Positions 43,224-51,449 of a stretch of DNA of 59,450 bases are shown here, piece by piece (the first letter of the stretch is position 1; each line of letters starts with the position of its first letter). This DNA comes from an uncultured Eubacteriales bacterium. Lineage in GTDB: Bacteria > Bacillota > Clostridia > Oscillospirales > Oscillospiraceae. Under the pieces are notes generated by a model. It was not told the origin of the DNA. It saw only the letters and a program-made list of their open reading frames with translations, and made no database searches. The stretch spans positions 1 through 59,450 of the forward strand of contig CAUGSS010000016.1 in assembly GCA_959602365.1 (NCBI GenBank). Direction: 5' to 3'. A program made the translations under genes and the position numbers.

Positions 43224-44318
43224 TCAATTCCTTTCCATATAGCCCTCGGCGCACAACAATTCAGCCAGCAGGACAGCGCCGCCGGCGGCGCCACGCAGCG
43301 TGTTGTGAGAGAGGCAGACAAATTTGTAGTCATACTGAGTATCCGCTCGCAGCCGGCCGATGGAAACGGCCATACCGCCTTCCAACATCCGGTCCTGCTT
43401 GGTCTGGGGCCGGTTGTCCTCCTCGAAGTAGTGGAGGAACTGCTTGGGAGCGGAGGGGAGTGCGAGTTCCTGAGCGCGGCCCTGGTAGTTTGCCCAGATG
43501 GTGCGGATTTCCTCCACAGAGGGCTTGCTGCCCTCGGGGAAGGACATAAACACCGCAGCCATATGACCATTCGAGACAGGCACGCGCAGGCACTGGGCGG
43601 TGATAGAGGGGGTGTCCGTATTCGCAATGTGGTCGCCATCCACTTTGCCCCAAAGCTTCATGGGCTCCTGCTCGCTTTTTTCCTCTTCTCCGCCGATGTA
43701 GGGGATCACGTTGTCGATCATCTCAGGCCAGGTCTCAAAGGTTTTTCCGGCGCCGGAGATGGCCTGATATGTGCACACCAGCACTTTGTCCATGCCGTAC
43801 TTCTGGCGCAGAGGATGGATGGCGGGCACATAGGACTGGAGGGAGCAGTTGGACTTGACGGCAATAAAGCCGCGCTTGGTTCCCAGACGCTTGCGCTGGG
43901 CCGGGATAATCTCCAGGTGTTCCGGATTGATCTCCGGAACCACCATGGGCACATCGGGGGTAAAGCGGTGGGCGGAGTTATTGGAGACCACCGGGCACTC
44001 GTGTCTGGCATACTCCTCCTCCAGGGCGCGGATTTCATCCTTCTTCATATCCACCGCGCAGAAGACAAAGTCCACGCTGGAGGCAATCTTGTCAATATCC
44101 GCGGTGGCATCCATAACCACCAGTTTTTTGGCCTCTTCCGGGATGGGGGTGTCCATAGCCCAACGGGAGCTGACCGCCTCCTCGTAGGTCTTGCCTGCGC
44201 TTCTGGCGCTGGCAGCGACCACTGTGAGCTGGAACCACGGGTGGTTTTCCATCAAGGTGACGAAGCGCTGACCAACCATGCCGGTGCAGCCGACAACGCC
44301 GACTTTGTACTGTTTCAT
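43224..44318 (-). CDS. asd: Aspartate-semialdehyde dehydrogenase
   Basis: NADP-dependent enzyme reducing aspartyl phosphate at the branch point of lysine, threonine and methionine synthesis. The 364 residues match the archaeal/fungal-type subfamily: GCTGMVGQRFV (cofactor loop), KSNCSLQSY (catalytic Cys) and the substrate His in RVPVSNGHMA. First gene of the operon controlled by the lysine riboswitch. ATG at 44318 has AGGAGG directly after the terminator T-run. Confidence 0.95.
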   Translation of the reverse strand: MKQYKVGVVGCTGMVGQRFVTLMENHPWFQLTVVAASARSAGKTYEEAVSSRWAMDTPIPEEAKKLVVMDATADIDKIASSVDFVFCAVDMKKDEIRALEEEYARHECPVVSNNSAHRFTPDVPMVVPEINPEHLEIIPAQRKRLGTKRGFIAVKSNCSLQSYVPAIHPLRQKYGMDKVLVCTYQAISGAGKTFETWPEMIDNVIPYIGGEEEKSEQEPMKLWGKVDGDHIANTDTPSITAQCLRVPVSNGHMAAVFMSFPEGSKPSVEEIRTIWANYQGRAQELALPSAPKQFLHYFEEDNRPQTKQDRMLEGGMAVSIGRLRADTQYDYKFVCLSHNTLRGAAGGAVLLAELLCAEGYMERN

Positions 44319-44333
44319 GACACGATACCTCCT

Positions 44334-44369
44334 AAAAAAAACTGCCAGCGGGTTGAAAAACCGGCTGGC
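44334..44369 (-). terminator. Riboswitch-controlled terminator before asd
   Basis: On the minus strand GCCAGCCGG (44369-44361) pairs with CCCGCTGGC (44352-44344) (one mismatch), followed by AGTTTTTTTT and then the asd ribosome site AGGAGG. A GGTTG upstream (44406-44395 region) could pair with the CAACC of the loop, giving an antiterminator. Confidence 0.75.
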
Positions 44370-44419
44370 TTTGTACTATAATGTCCGGGTGACGTGCAAC
44401 CGGCCAATATACCAAAAAC

Positions 44420-44592
44420 AGCGACAGCTCAACATCAGTATTCTGATGACAGTCACAGGGCTGTTCGCCCCTGTGCCCAGGCGGCCTTTCTGCCGGCAAA
44501 AGACCCCTTCGGCGGAAAACCCTTTCCTGCGGCTTCTTGGGATGTCCGGTATCCTCTGCCGCGCTACTGATGTGTTCCGCGCCTCTATCACT
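44420..44592 (-). ncRNA. Lysine riboswitch (L box)
   Basis: Minus-strand leader of asd-dapA-dapB. P1 is formed by AGTGATAG (44592-44585) and CTGTCGCT (44427-44420), 8 base pairs with wobbles. Inside are the L-box core blocks: GATAGAGGCGCG, AGTAG, GGAAAGGG with CGCCGAAG, and the GCCTGGG...CCTGTGACTGTCATC block. This order and 173-base length match known lysine aptamers. Lysine binding should favour the downstream terminator, switching off the operon. Confidence 0.88.
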
Positions 44593-44602
44593 TTCTTTTA
44601 TT

Positions 44603-44631
44603 ACTCTACCATAAGTAGTAGAATGCGTCAA
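44603..44631 (-). promoter_or_regulatory. Promoter of the lysine riboswitch/asd operon
   Basis: On the minus strand TTGACG (44631-44626), 17-base spacer, TAGAGT (44608-44603) preceded by TGG, placing the start just before the aptamer. Confidence 0.7.
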
Positions 44632-44704
44632 GCGGCAACTGGACTTTCTGCAAGAAATCAGACCGCTTTTGCTGTACCTGCTGAAAAGGATGGAATGATC
44701 TTTC

Positions 44705-45727
44705 ATGAAGACAAGCGATTTTTACTATGATTTGCCCCAAGAGCTCATCGCTCAAACTCCGCTGGACCAGCGGGATGCCTCTCGTTTGCTGACGCTGGAC
44801 AAACACACCGGCAGGACAGAACATCATCATTTTTATGAGCTGCCCCAATTTCTGCGCCCGGGGGACTGTCTGGTTTTGAACAATTCCCGGGTGCTGCCGG
44901 CCAGACTGATCGGTCACCGCCCTACCGGCGGGGCAGTGGAGCTCCTTTTGCTGGTGGATCGAGGCGGTGATGTATGGGAATGCCTGGTCCGGCCCGGCAA
45001 GAAGCTCCGGGAGGGAGCCCGGGTGTCGTTCGGTGACGGTCAGCTGCAGGCCGAAATTCAGAGCGTGCTGCCGGGAGGCAACCGGCTTGTGCACTTTGAA
45101 TATCAGGGTATTTTCCTGGAGGTGCTGGAGGAGTTGGGCAGAATGCCGCTGCCGCCGTATATCAAGGCGGAACTCCAGGATCAGGAGCGCTATCAGACGG
45201 TCTATTCCAAGGTGGTGGGTTCTGCGGCGGCGCCTACAGCGGGGCTGCATTTCACGCCGGAGCTGCTCGAGCAGATCGAGGAGATGGGAGTCAAATTGTG
45301 CTATGTCACCCTGCATGTGGGACTGGGCACATTCCGGCCGGTCAAAGAGGAGGAAATTACCGATCACGAAATGCACTCAGAGTACTGTGTCATTCCTCAA
45401 GAGACGGCGGATATCATCAATGAGACCAAGCGGCATGGGGGAAGGGTAATTTGCGTTGGAACGACCTCTTGCCGTACGCTGGAGAGCTGGGCGGGAGAGG
45501 ATGGCGTTGTTCCCGCAACCGGAGGCTGGACCGACATCTTTATTTACCCTGGATACCGCTTCAAAGTGATGGACGCCCTGATCACCAATTTTCACTTGCC
45601 CGAGTCCACGCTCATTATGCTGGTGTCGGCCCTGGCCGGCAGAGAGCACATTTTAAGCGCCTACCAAGAGGCTGTACGGGAGCGCTACCGCTTCTTCTCC
45701 TTTGGGGACGCAATGCTGATCTATTGA
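44705..45727 (+). CDS. queA: tRNA preQ1(34) S-adenosylmethionine ribosyltransferase-isomerase
   Basis: Uses SAM to convert preQ1-tRNA to epoxyqueuosine-tRNA. The 340 residues begin FYYDLPQELIAQTPL and include LNNSRVLPARL and SAAAPTAGLHFTPELL, the family signatures. ATG at 44705 follows AAAGGATGG. It runs divergently from the lysine riboswitch leader and is coupled with tgt. Confidence 0.95.
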   Translation: MKTSDFYYDLPQELIAQTPLDQRDASRLLTLDKHTGRTEHHHFYELPQFLRPGDCLVLNNSRVLPARLIGHRPTGGAVELLLLVDRGGDVWECLVRPGKKLREGARVSFGDGQLQAEIQSVLPGGNRLVHFEYQGIFLEVLEELGRMPLPPYIKAELQDQERYQTVYSKVVGSAAAPTAGLHFTPELLEQIEEMGVKLCYVTLHVGLGTFRPVKEEEITDHEMHSEYCVIPQETADIINETKRHGGRVICVGTTSCRTLESWAGEDGVVPATGGWTDIFIYPGYRFKVMDALITNFHLPESTLIMLVSALAGREHILSAYQEAVRERYRFFSFGDAMLIY

Positions 45728-45745
45728 TTTTGAATGGAGAATGAT

Positions 45746-46876
45746 ATGTTTCGTCTACTAAAAACAGAGGGAAAGGCCCGACGGGGCGAATTCAGCTGTG
45801 CTCATGGCACCGCGCAGACTCCTGTATTTATGAATGTGGGCACCCAGGCGGCCATCAAGGGCGGTCTCTCTGCCCACGATCTGGAGCAGATCGGCTGTCA
45901 GATTGAGCTGTCCAACACCTATCACCTCCATGTCCGCCCTGGGGACGGCGTGATCAAACAGATGGGAGGGCTGCACAAATTCATGGATTGGCACGGCCCT
46001 ATTCTCACCGACAGCGGAGGCTTTCAGGTCTTTTCCCTGGCCAAGCTGCGCAATATCCGGGAGGAAGGGGTCACATTTGCCTCCCATGTGGACGGCCGGC
46101 GGATTTTTATGGGGCCTGAGGAGTCTATGCAGATCCAATCCAATCTGGGCAGCGATATCGCCATGGCCTTCGATGAGTGCGTGGAAAACCCCGCTACCTT
46201 ATCTTATGCAGAGCAGTCCTGCGCGCGCACCTACCGCTGGCTGGAACGCTGCATTGCCGAGCATAAACGGCTCAACGCTGCGCCGGATTGCGTCAATCCG
46301 CAGCAGATGCTGTTTGGAATCAATCAAGGCTGTACGTTTCCGGAGCTGCGGGTAAAGCATATGAAACAGATCGCCCAGTTGGACTGTGACGGATATGCCA
46401 TTGGCGGTTTGGCGGTAGGGGAGCCCACCCAAACGATGTATGAAATCATAGAGGCGGTGGAACCCCACATGCCGGTGGATAAACCGCGGTATCTGATGGG
46501 GGTCGGCACCCCCAGCAATATCATAGAGGGTGTGGCCCGCGGGATTGATTTTTTTGATTGCGTCATGCCCGCGCGCAACGCCCGTCACGGCAAGCTGTTC
46601 ACCTGGAACGGCACGCTTAATATTAAAAACGAAAAATACAAGACAGATCCCCTGCCCATTGACCCGCAATGCCAATGCCCGACCTGCCGCTCCTATTCCA
46701 GAGCATATCTTCGTCATCTGGTCAAGGCGGAGGAAATGCTGGCCATGCGGCTGTTGGTGACGCATAATCTGTGGTTTTACAACGAGCTCATGCGGCGGAT
46801 CCGGGATGCCTTGGATCAGGGCAGTTTTTCCGCGTTCCGGGCTCAGTACTCAAAACAGCTGGAATGCCGCCTTTGA
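45746..46876 (+). CDS. tgt: tRNA guanosine(34) transglycosylase
   Basis: Exchanges G34 for preQ1 before QueA acts. The 376 residues have DSGGFQVFSLAKL (catalytic Asp), GGLAVGEP, DFFDCVMPARNARHG (second Asp nucleophile) and the zinc ligands CQCPTC plus His. ATG at 45746 with GGAGA is preferred to ATG at 45734, which lies before that site. Typical queA-tgt order. Confidence 0.95.
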   Translation: MFRLLKTEGKARRGEFSCAHGTAQTPVFMNVGTQAAIKGGLSAHDLEQIGCQIELSNTYHLHVRPGDGVIKQMGGLHKFMDWHGPILTDSGGFQVFSLAKLRNIREEGVTFASHVDGRRIFMGPEESMQIQSNLGSDIAMAFDECVENPATLSYAEQSCARTYRWLERCIAEHKRLNAAPDCVNPQQMLFGINQGCTFPELRVKHMKQIAQLDCDGYAIGGLAVGEPTQTMYEIIEAVEPHMPVDKPRYLMGVGTPSNIIEGVARGIDFFDCVMPARNARHGKLFTWNGTLNIKNEKYKTDPLPIDPQCQCPTCRSYSRAYLRHLVKAEEMLAMRLLVTHNLWFYNELMRRIRDALDQGSFSAFRAQYSKQLECRL

Positions 46877-46886
46877 GAAAAAAGAC

Positions 46887-46915
46887 TTGCCAAATGGGCG
46901 GAAAGCAGGTACAAT
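46887..46915 (+). promoter_or_regulatory. yajC promoter
   Basis: TTGCCA (46887-46892), 17-base spacer, TACAAT (46910-46915), about 48 bases before yajC. Confidence 0.7.
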
Positions 46916-46963
46916 AGCACATATCATGTCTTGCGCTTGCAATGTAAATTGGAGGTAATTATT

Positions 46964-47245
46964 TTGGAGTGGATTTCAACTATTATCATGGTCGTCATTC
47001 TGATTGCCATCTTCTACTTCTTGCTGATTCGGCCTGAGAACAAGAAGAAGAAAGAGGCACAGAATCTGCGCGACTCCTTGGCTGTCGGCGACGAAATCAC
47101 CACCATCGGCGGTATTGTCGGGACCATTTGCCATGTCAAGGAGAACAGCATCGTCATCGAGACCGGCGCTGACCGCGTCCGGCTGGAGATGATGAAGTGG
47201 GCTGTCGCCAACAAGGGAGCCCAGGTCGACGAGACCAAGAAATAA
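46964..47245 (+). CDS. yajC: Preprotein translocase subunit YajC
   Basis: A 93-residue membrane protein: one N-terminal membrane segment (IIMVVILIAIFYFLLIRP), then KKKKEAQNLRDSLAVGDEITTIGGIVGTI, the YajC signature. It works with SecDF. TTG at 46964 follows GGAGGTAATT. Next gene is the TIGR04086 protein, the usual partner order in Clostridia before scfA-scfB. Confidence 0.93.
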   Translation: MEWISTIIMVVILIAIFYFLLIRPENKKKKEAQNLRDSLAVGDEITTIGGIVGTICHVKENSIVIETGADRVRLEMMKWAVANKGAQVDETKK

Positions 47246-47316
47246 GTTTTTCGTATATTCAACACCCTCTTCACATAGGCTTGAGTGAAAAAGTCTGTGG
47301 GGAGGGTGTTTGTTTT

Positions 47317-47715
47317 ATGTCAGAGCAGAGAAAAAAGAGCGCTCCAAAACCAGGGGTTCTGGCGGCTGTGCTGCTGATGGGGCTGGCCGTTGGCCTGCTG
47401 GTGCTGCTGGCGGTCGGCCTGCTGGCGGCGTCCATGGTGGTTCGGGGTGTTCTGGGGACGGAACAACTGGGTATGTTTGTGATGGCGGCGCTGTTTCTGG
47501 CTGCGCTGGCAGGGGGATTATTTGCTGCCCGTAAATTGGAAGGCATGCCGCTGGTATGGGGGATTTGCATTGCGGCGGAGATCGCGGTTGTGACGCTTCT
47601 GAGCGGCTGCATTGTCTATGGCGTTATGCCCCTGGGCGCTGCGGCGCTGCGGACTTTGGCCGCGCTGCTGGGGGGCGCGGCAGCCGGGGTTCTCTCCGCG
47701 CTGAGGAAAAAATAG
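47317..47715 (+). CDS. TIGR04086 family membrane protein
   Basis: A 132-residue protein with four membrane segments and a short basic N terminus (EQRKKSAPKPG). It fits the TIGR04086 (YrzE-like) family that sits between yajC and the SCIFF genes in many Clostridia. ATG at 47317 follows GGAGGG. Role unknown. Confidence 0.8.
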   Translation: MSEQRKKSAPKPGVLAAVLLMGLAVGLLVLLAVGLLAASMVVRGVLGTEQLGMFVMAALFLAALAGGLFAARKLEGMPLVWGICIAAEIAVVTLLSGCIVYGVMPLGAAALRTLAALLGGAAAGVLSALRKK

Positions 47716-47723
47716 AAAAACAA

Positions 47724-47752
47724 TTGAAATAGGCAGAGTGATATGCTATAAT
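47724..47752 (+). promoter_or_regulatory. scfA promoter
   Basis: TTGAAA (47724-47729), 17-base spacer, TATAAT (47747-47752) preceded by TGC; a near-consensus extended -10 promoter, suggesting high expression of the precursor peptide. Confidence 0.8.
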
Positions 47753-47783
47753 GACAAAAAGAATAGACAAGGAGGAGATTGCT

Positions 47784-47927
47784 TTGAAGCATATCAAAAC
47801 GCTGAATGGCGCCACTCTGAAGAACAGCGCCGCCCACGGCGGATGCGGTGAGTGCCAGACTTCCTGCCAGTCTGCTTGCAAGACTTCTTGCACGGTCGCC
47901 AACCAGAAGTGCGAGCACAATAAGTAA
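47784..47927 (+). CDS. scfA: SCIFF ranthipeptide precursor
   Basis: A 47-codon gene starting with TTG at 47784 after AAGGAGGAGATTG. The peptide begins MKHIKTLNGATLKNSAAHGG, then has six cysteines at positions 21, 24, 28, 32, 36 and 43 (CGEC, SCQSAC, KTSC, QKC), with the Thr-rich spacing of the SCIFF (six cysteines in forty-five residues) family. The maturase scfB follows 67 bases later. ScfB installs Cys-to-Thr gamma-thioether bridges in the core. It is near universal in Clostridia; its signalling role, possibly quorum sensing, is not settled. It is too short to be noticed in a routine open-reading-frame scan. Confidence 0.95.
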   Translation: MKHIKTLNGATLKNSAAHGGCGECQTSCQSACKTSCTVANQKCEHNK

Positions 47928-47943
47928 TCCATCATATTTTTTG

Positions 47944-47979
47944 AAAGGGTGGGCCTGCGCCCGCCCTTTCTGCTGTCTT
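47944..47979 (+). terminator. Hairpin between scfA and scfB (partial terminator)
   Basis: AAAGGGTGGGC (47944-47954) pairs with GCCCGCCCTTT (47959-47969) (one G-T), followed by a weak T-rich stretch. It may attenuate scfB or protect the scfA message. Confidence 0.6.
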
Positions 47980-47994
47980 TTAGGAGGTGCTGAT

Positions 47995-49350
47995 TTGGTA
48001 CATACCTTTGAGGCGCTGGGCTGTTATATTGCGGTGGACGTTAACAGCGGCGCCGTCCATGTGCTGGACAAGATGATGTATGATCTGCTTCGGGAGGTGG
48101 AGGGCCCTCTGGGGACCGCCTGTCCCCAGGCGTTGAAGGACAAGCTGTCCCAGTATTCTGCCGAAGAATTGGATGAGTGCTGGGCTGAATTGCTGGAGCT
48201 TCAGAATCAGGGGCTGCTCTTTGAGAGCGACGACTATGTCAATCCGGCTATGGCTGTGATTCAGAATGCGCCGGTCAAAGCCCTGTGTCTGAATGTGTCT
48301 CACGACTGCAATCTGCGCTGCAAATACTGTTTTGCCTCCACCGGAGACTTCGGTTTGGGCCGCAAAACCATGAGCGTGGAGACGGCAAAAAAGGCCATCG
48401 ATTTTGTCGTCAAGCGCTCCGGCATCCGGCACAATATCGAAGTGGACTTCTTCGGTGGAGAGCCGCTGATGGCCATGGAGACCGTCAAAGAAACGGTTAA
48501 GTACGCCCGGTCTATCGAAGAAGAGAAGGGGAAGGCGTTCCGCTTCACCATGACCACCAACGGTGTGCTGCTGAACCAAGAGAATATCGATTATATCAAC
48601 GAAGAGATGTCCAACTGCGTGCTCTCGCTGGACGGCCGCCCGGAAGTGAACGATGCCCACCGCCCCACCGCCAAAGGAACCGGAAGCTATGATCTGATTG
48701 TTCCCAAATTTCAAAAGCTGGTGGAGGGGAGAGGGGATAAGGATTACTATCTCCGGGGTACCTTTACCCGGGATAATCTGGACTTCGCCTCTGACGTGAT
48801 GCATATCGCGTCTCTTGGCTTTGAGAGCGTTTCAGTGGAGCCTGCGGTGGGTAAACCGGATGATCCCTTTGCAATCCGGGAGGAGGATGTCCCTGGTGTG
48901 TGCGCGGAGTATGACCGGCTGGCGCACTACCTGTTGAAGCACCCTGAGGTCAATTTTTTCCACTTCAACGTGGATTTGGCGCAGGGCCCCTGTGTCATCA
49001 AGCGGATGCGGGGATGCGGGGCCGGCTGCGAATATGTCTGCATCACGCCGGAAGGGGATATCTACCCCTGTCACCAATTTGTGGGCAATGAAGCGTTTAA
49101 ATTGGGGAATGTCTACGACGACAGTTTTGACATGGAGTTGTCCTCCAAGTTTGCGGGCATGAATATCTACACGAGAAAAGAGTGCTCTGACTGCTGGGCT
49201 AAATTTTATTGCTCCGGCGGCTGTTCCGCGGCCAACTACAATGTCAACGGAGACATAACGCAACCCAGCCGCGTCGGCTGTGAGCTGGAGCGCAAACGAC
49301 TGGAATGCGCAATTGCGATTCGGGCCATTCGAGCCGGCCTTGCTGAGTAA
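47995..49350 (+). CDS. scfB: Thioether cross-link-forming SCIFF peptide maturase
   Basis: A 451-residue radical SAM/SPASM enzyme. An N-terminal peptide-recognition (RRE-like) region (about 1-90) precedes the cluster motif CNLRCKYC (C105, C109, C112), FFGGEPL, and a C-terminal SPASM domain with CGAGCEYVCITPEGDIYPC and CSDCWAKFYCSGGC for two auxiliary clusters. It forms Cys-to-Thr sulfur-carbon links in ScfA. TTG at 47995 follows AGGAGGTGC; the open frame extends upstream across scfA but that part is another frame of the precursor. Confidence 0.95.
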   Translation: MVHTFEALGCYIAVDVNSGAVHVLDKMMYDLLREVEGPLGTACPQALKDKLSQYSAEELDECWAELLELQNQGLLFESDDYVNPAMAVIQNAPVKALCLNVSHDCNLRCKYCFASTGDFGLGRKTMSVETAKKAIDFVVKRSGIRHNIEVDFFGGEPLMAMETVKETVKYARSIEEEKGKAFRFTMTTNGVLLNQENIDYINEEMSNCVLSLDGRPEVNDAHRPTAKGTGSYDLIVPKFQKLVEGRGDKDYYLRGTFTRDNLDFASDVMHIASLGFESVSVEPAVGKPDDPFAIREEDVPGVCAEYDRLAHYLLKHPEVNFFHFNVDLAQGPCVIKRMRGCGAGCEYVCITPEGDIYPCHQFVGNEAFKLGNVYDDSFDMELSSKFAGMNIYTRKECSDCWAKFYCSGGCSAANYNVNGDITQPSRVGCELERKRLECAIAIRAIRAGLAE

Positions 49351-49390
49351 ATTGCACAAAACTGAAAAAATGGCCTTTTCAACGATATGA

Positions 49391-49432
49391 ATGGGGGCGA
49401 GCGCTCTGATTGAGGGCTCGCCCCCATATTTT
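49391..49432 (+). terminator. scfB terminator
   Basis: ATGGGGGCGAGC (49391-49402) pairs perfectly with GCTCGCCCCCAT (49416-49427), followed by ATTTTG. Confidence 0.8.
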
Positions 49433-49434
49433 GC

Positions 49435-49743
49435 TTACACCAGCACCGCATACCCCAAAATGTTGCGAAACCATTAAAGCGAGTTCAAGAGTTTACATAA
49501 CACAAAGTCGAATGCATTTACATAATATTTTGGCATAATAGACAAAAAATATTTATTTTGCCGGAAACCCTTGCGAAAGTCACAAAAAAAGAATATGATA
49601 CATCATGTCTCAAAACAGAATTGTGTTGTATTATGACGTGCGTTTGGAAATCCAAACAGATAATCGATGCGGTCACCAAATGGTGAAACAGCTAAACATA
49701 TTCCTCTTCCCGCGCGCATAAAGTGCCCTATAGAGGTGATTCT
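49435..49743 (+). promoter_or_regulatory. AT-rich leader of spoIIM with tandem hairpins
   Basis: A 300-base AT-rich stretch without a gene. It contains the promoter TTGCGA (49571-49576)-17-TATGAT (49594-49599). Downstream are two short hairpins with the same AAAT loop: GTTTGG-AAAT-CCAAAC (about 49644-49659) and TCACC-AAAT-GGTGA (about 49673-49686), each followed by ACAG. No known riboswitch consensus fits. No sporulation sigma-factor promoter was found. Confidence 0.45.
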
Positions 49744-50340
49744 ATGGCGCGCAGACGGCTGAGAGTAAGAGAATTGTCCCGTCCAACCCCAACCCTTTTT
49801 TTGATGGTTGGCGTTGTGATTTTTACCCTGGGACTTCTGGCGGGTTTTTTGCTCTCGGGCCGGTTGGGGCAGTTTTTAGACCCTTCTGCTGTGCAGATTA
49901 TGCCCAGCGGCGGAGTGAATTGGCTCCAGTTTTGGGGGGTATTTTGGTCCTACTTTCGCTGGCTGCTGCTCGCAGCTCTGCTGGCCATGTCTGCGCTGGG
50001 CCTTTTTTTGCTCTATCCGCTTCTTTTCCTGCGGGGAGTATTATTGGGGTTCAGCTTTTCAGCCCTGTTTGCCCAAGGCAGCCGGCTGAGCGTATTTCTT
50101 CATTTTTTCTTCACTGCGTTGCTGACCTGCGCCCCTCTGCTGCTGGAAACTGTCTCCGGTATGCTCCGGGGCAGCAGTGAGCTTTACCGCCATTCCCCCG
50201 ACGAGTCAGGTATATTTTCCCACCCCGTGTTCCCCCTGGCCGTTTTACTGGCAGGGGCAGGGTTGATTGTCCTATGCTGTATTGCAGAGCTGTGGCTGCT
50301 GCCAAGCTTTGTTGCCCATATCCAGTCTTTCACTCAGTGA
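49744..50340 (+). CDS. spoIIM: Stage II sporulation protein M
   Basis: A 198-residue membrane protein with five hydrophobic segments; part of the SpoIIDMP complex that drives septal thinning and engulfment, with SpoIID and SpoIIP. The N terminus is basic (MARRRLRVRE). ATG at 49744 follows AGAGGTGATTCT. It is directly upstream of xerD; in Bacillus spoIIM is likewise near xerD (with fur between), and fur is missing here. Confidence 0.85.
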   Translation: MARRRLRVRELSRPTPTLFLMVGVVIFTLGLLAGFLLSGRLGQFLDPSAVQIMPSGGVNWLQFWGVFWSYFRWLLLAALLAMSALGLFLLYPLLFLRGVLLGFSFSALFAQGSRLSVFLHFFFTALLTCAPLLLETVSGMLRGSSELYRHSPDESGIFSHPVFPLAVLLAGAGLIVLCCIAELWLLPSFVAHIQSFTQ

Positions 50341-50356
50341 GAAGGAGGATCCCCTT

Positions 50357-51232
50357 ATGGATCTGATTGAGGAGTTTAAATCCTATCTCACAACTGAAAA
50401 GAAGTCTTCCGCCAACACGGTCAGTTCCTATGTGCGGGATCTGACCCAGTTCCACCGTTATCTGCAGGGAGAGGGACTTTCGCTGGCCGAAGCGGACACA
50501 GATGTGATCGAGGGCTATGACAGCTGGTTGACCGGAAAGGGAAAATCTGCCGCCACAGTCACCCGGTCTCTGGCGTCGCTGAAATGCTTTTACAACTGGA
50601 TGGTGTCTGCAGGGCTCAGGAAAGACAACCCTGCGCAGGGGGCCAAGTCCATCAAAGTGGAACGCAAGCTGCCTCAGATTCTCACAAACCAGGAAGTAGA
50701 GCTGCTGCTGGCCCAGCCCCAGTGCGTAGACCAAAAAGGTTATCGGGACCACGCCATGCTGGAATTGCTCTACGCCACCGGAATCCGGGTCAGTGAGCTG
50801 ATTTCGCTGGATGTGGAGCACGTCAACCTGGCCGCCGGCTTTATACGCTGTTTCTCCAAAAACAAGGAACGCACCATTCCGCTCTATCCCGGTGCGGTCA
50901 AAGCCATTTCCGACTATGTCCGCAATGTGCGTCCCCAGCTCGCCGTAGAGGGAGAACACGCCCTGTTCGTCAATATGAATGGCGAACGCATGAGCCGTCA
51001 GGGGTTCTGGAAGATCATCAAGGGCTATCAAGAGAAGGCCGGTATCAAAACCGATATCACGCCCCACACGCTGCGCCACTCCTTTGCCGCCCATCTGTTG
51101 GCCAATGGCGCCGATCTGCGCTCAATCCAAGAAATGTTGGGCCATTCAGATATCTCGTCGACCCAGATTTATGCGCAGCTGGTCAATCAAAAACTGAAAG
51201 ACGTATATAACAAAGCCCATCCAAAAGCATAA
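50357..51232 (+). CDS. xerD: Tyrosine recombinase XerD
   Basis: Resolves chromosome dimers at dif with XerC (291 residues). The N-terminal SAM-like core-binding domain is at 1-85. The catalytic residues lie in the ATGIRVSEL Arg, the HTLRHSFAAHLL His-Arg, the HSDISSTQIYAQL His and the terminal Tyr. ATG at 50357 follows GAAGGAGGATCCCC; a longer frame begins inside spoIIM. XerD or XerC cannot be told apart by sequence alone, though linkage to spoIIM favours XerD. Confidence 0.9.
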   Translation: MDLIEEFKSYLTTEKKSSANTVSSYVRDLTQFHRYLQGEGLSLAEADTDVIEGYDSWLTGKGKSAATVTRSLASLKCFYNWMVSAGLRKDNPAQGAKSIKVERKLPQILTNQEVELLLAQPQCVDQKGYRDHAMLELLYATGIRVSELISLDVEHVNLAAGFIRCFSKNKERTIPLYPGAVKAISDYVRNVRPQLAVEGEHALFVNMNGERMSRQGFWKIIKGYQEKAGIKTDITPHTLRHSFAAHLLANGADLRSIQEMLGHSDISSTQIYAQLVNQKLKDVYNKAHPKA

Positions 51233-51246
51233 TTACAGGAGAGAAA

Positions 51247-51283
51247 AGAAGGTGCTTGACGCTTCAAGCGCCTTCTTTTTTTG
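51247..51283 (+). terminator. xerD terminator
   Basis: AGAAGGTGCTTGA (51247-51259) pairs with TCAAGCGCCTTCT (51264-51276) with one wobble, followed by a run of T. Confidence 0.85.
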
Positions 51284-51349
51284 CAGATCTTCAAAATGCG
51301 GCTCCCCAGTGACGACGCCAGTGCGGCGCGGTATCTGACAAATACCCTC

Positions 51350-51404
51350 TGTCCGCTAAATCGGCTGATTTACAGTTGATTCAGCGGACATTCTGTAATA
51401 TAGT
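51350..51404 (+). promoter_or_regulatory. rarA promoter with overlapping inverted repeat
   Basis: TTGATT (51376-51381), 17-base spacer and TATAGT (51399-51404). An inverted repeat (51350-51362 with 51378-51390, TGTCCGCT with AGCGGACA plus four more pairs) covers the -35. It could be an operator or a leader hairpin. Confidence 0.55.
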
Positions 51405-51449
51405 AATTATGAATCAGATGCTTTTGGAAAGCGAAGTAAGGTGCGGAAC

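Noticed and set aside
44319..44704. Small plus-strand open frame in the queA-asd gap
   Set aside because: It is the complement of the lysine riboswitch and its terminator.
47848..47994. N-terminal extension of scfB across scfA
   Set aside because: It is out of frame with the recognised scfA precursor and lacks similarity to ScfB; the TTG at 47995 has a proper ribosome site.
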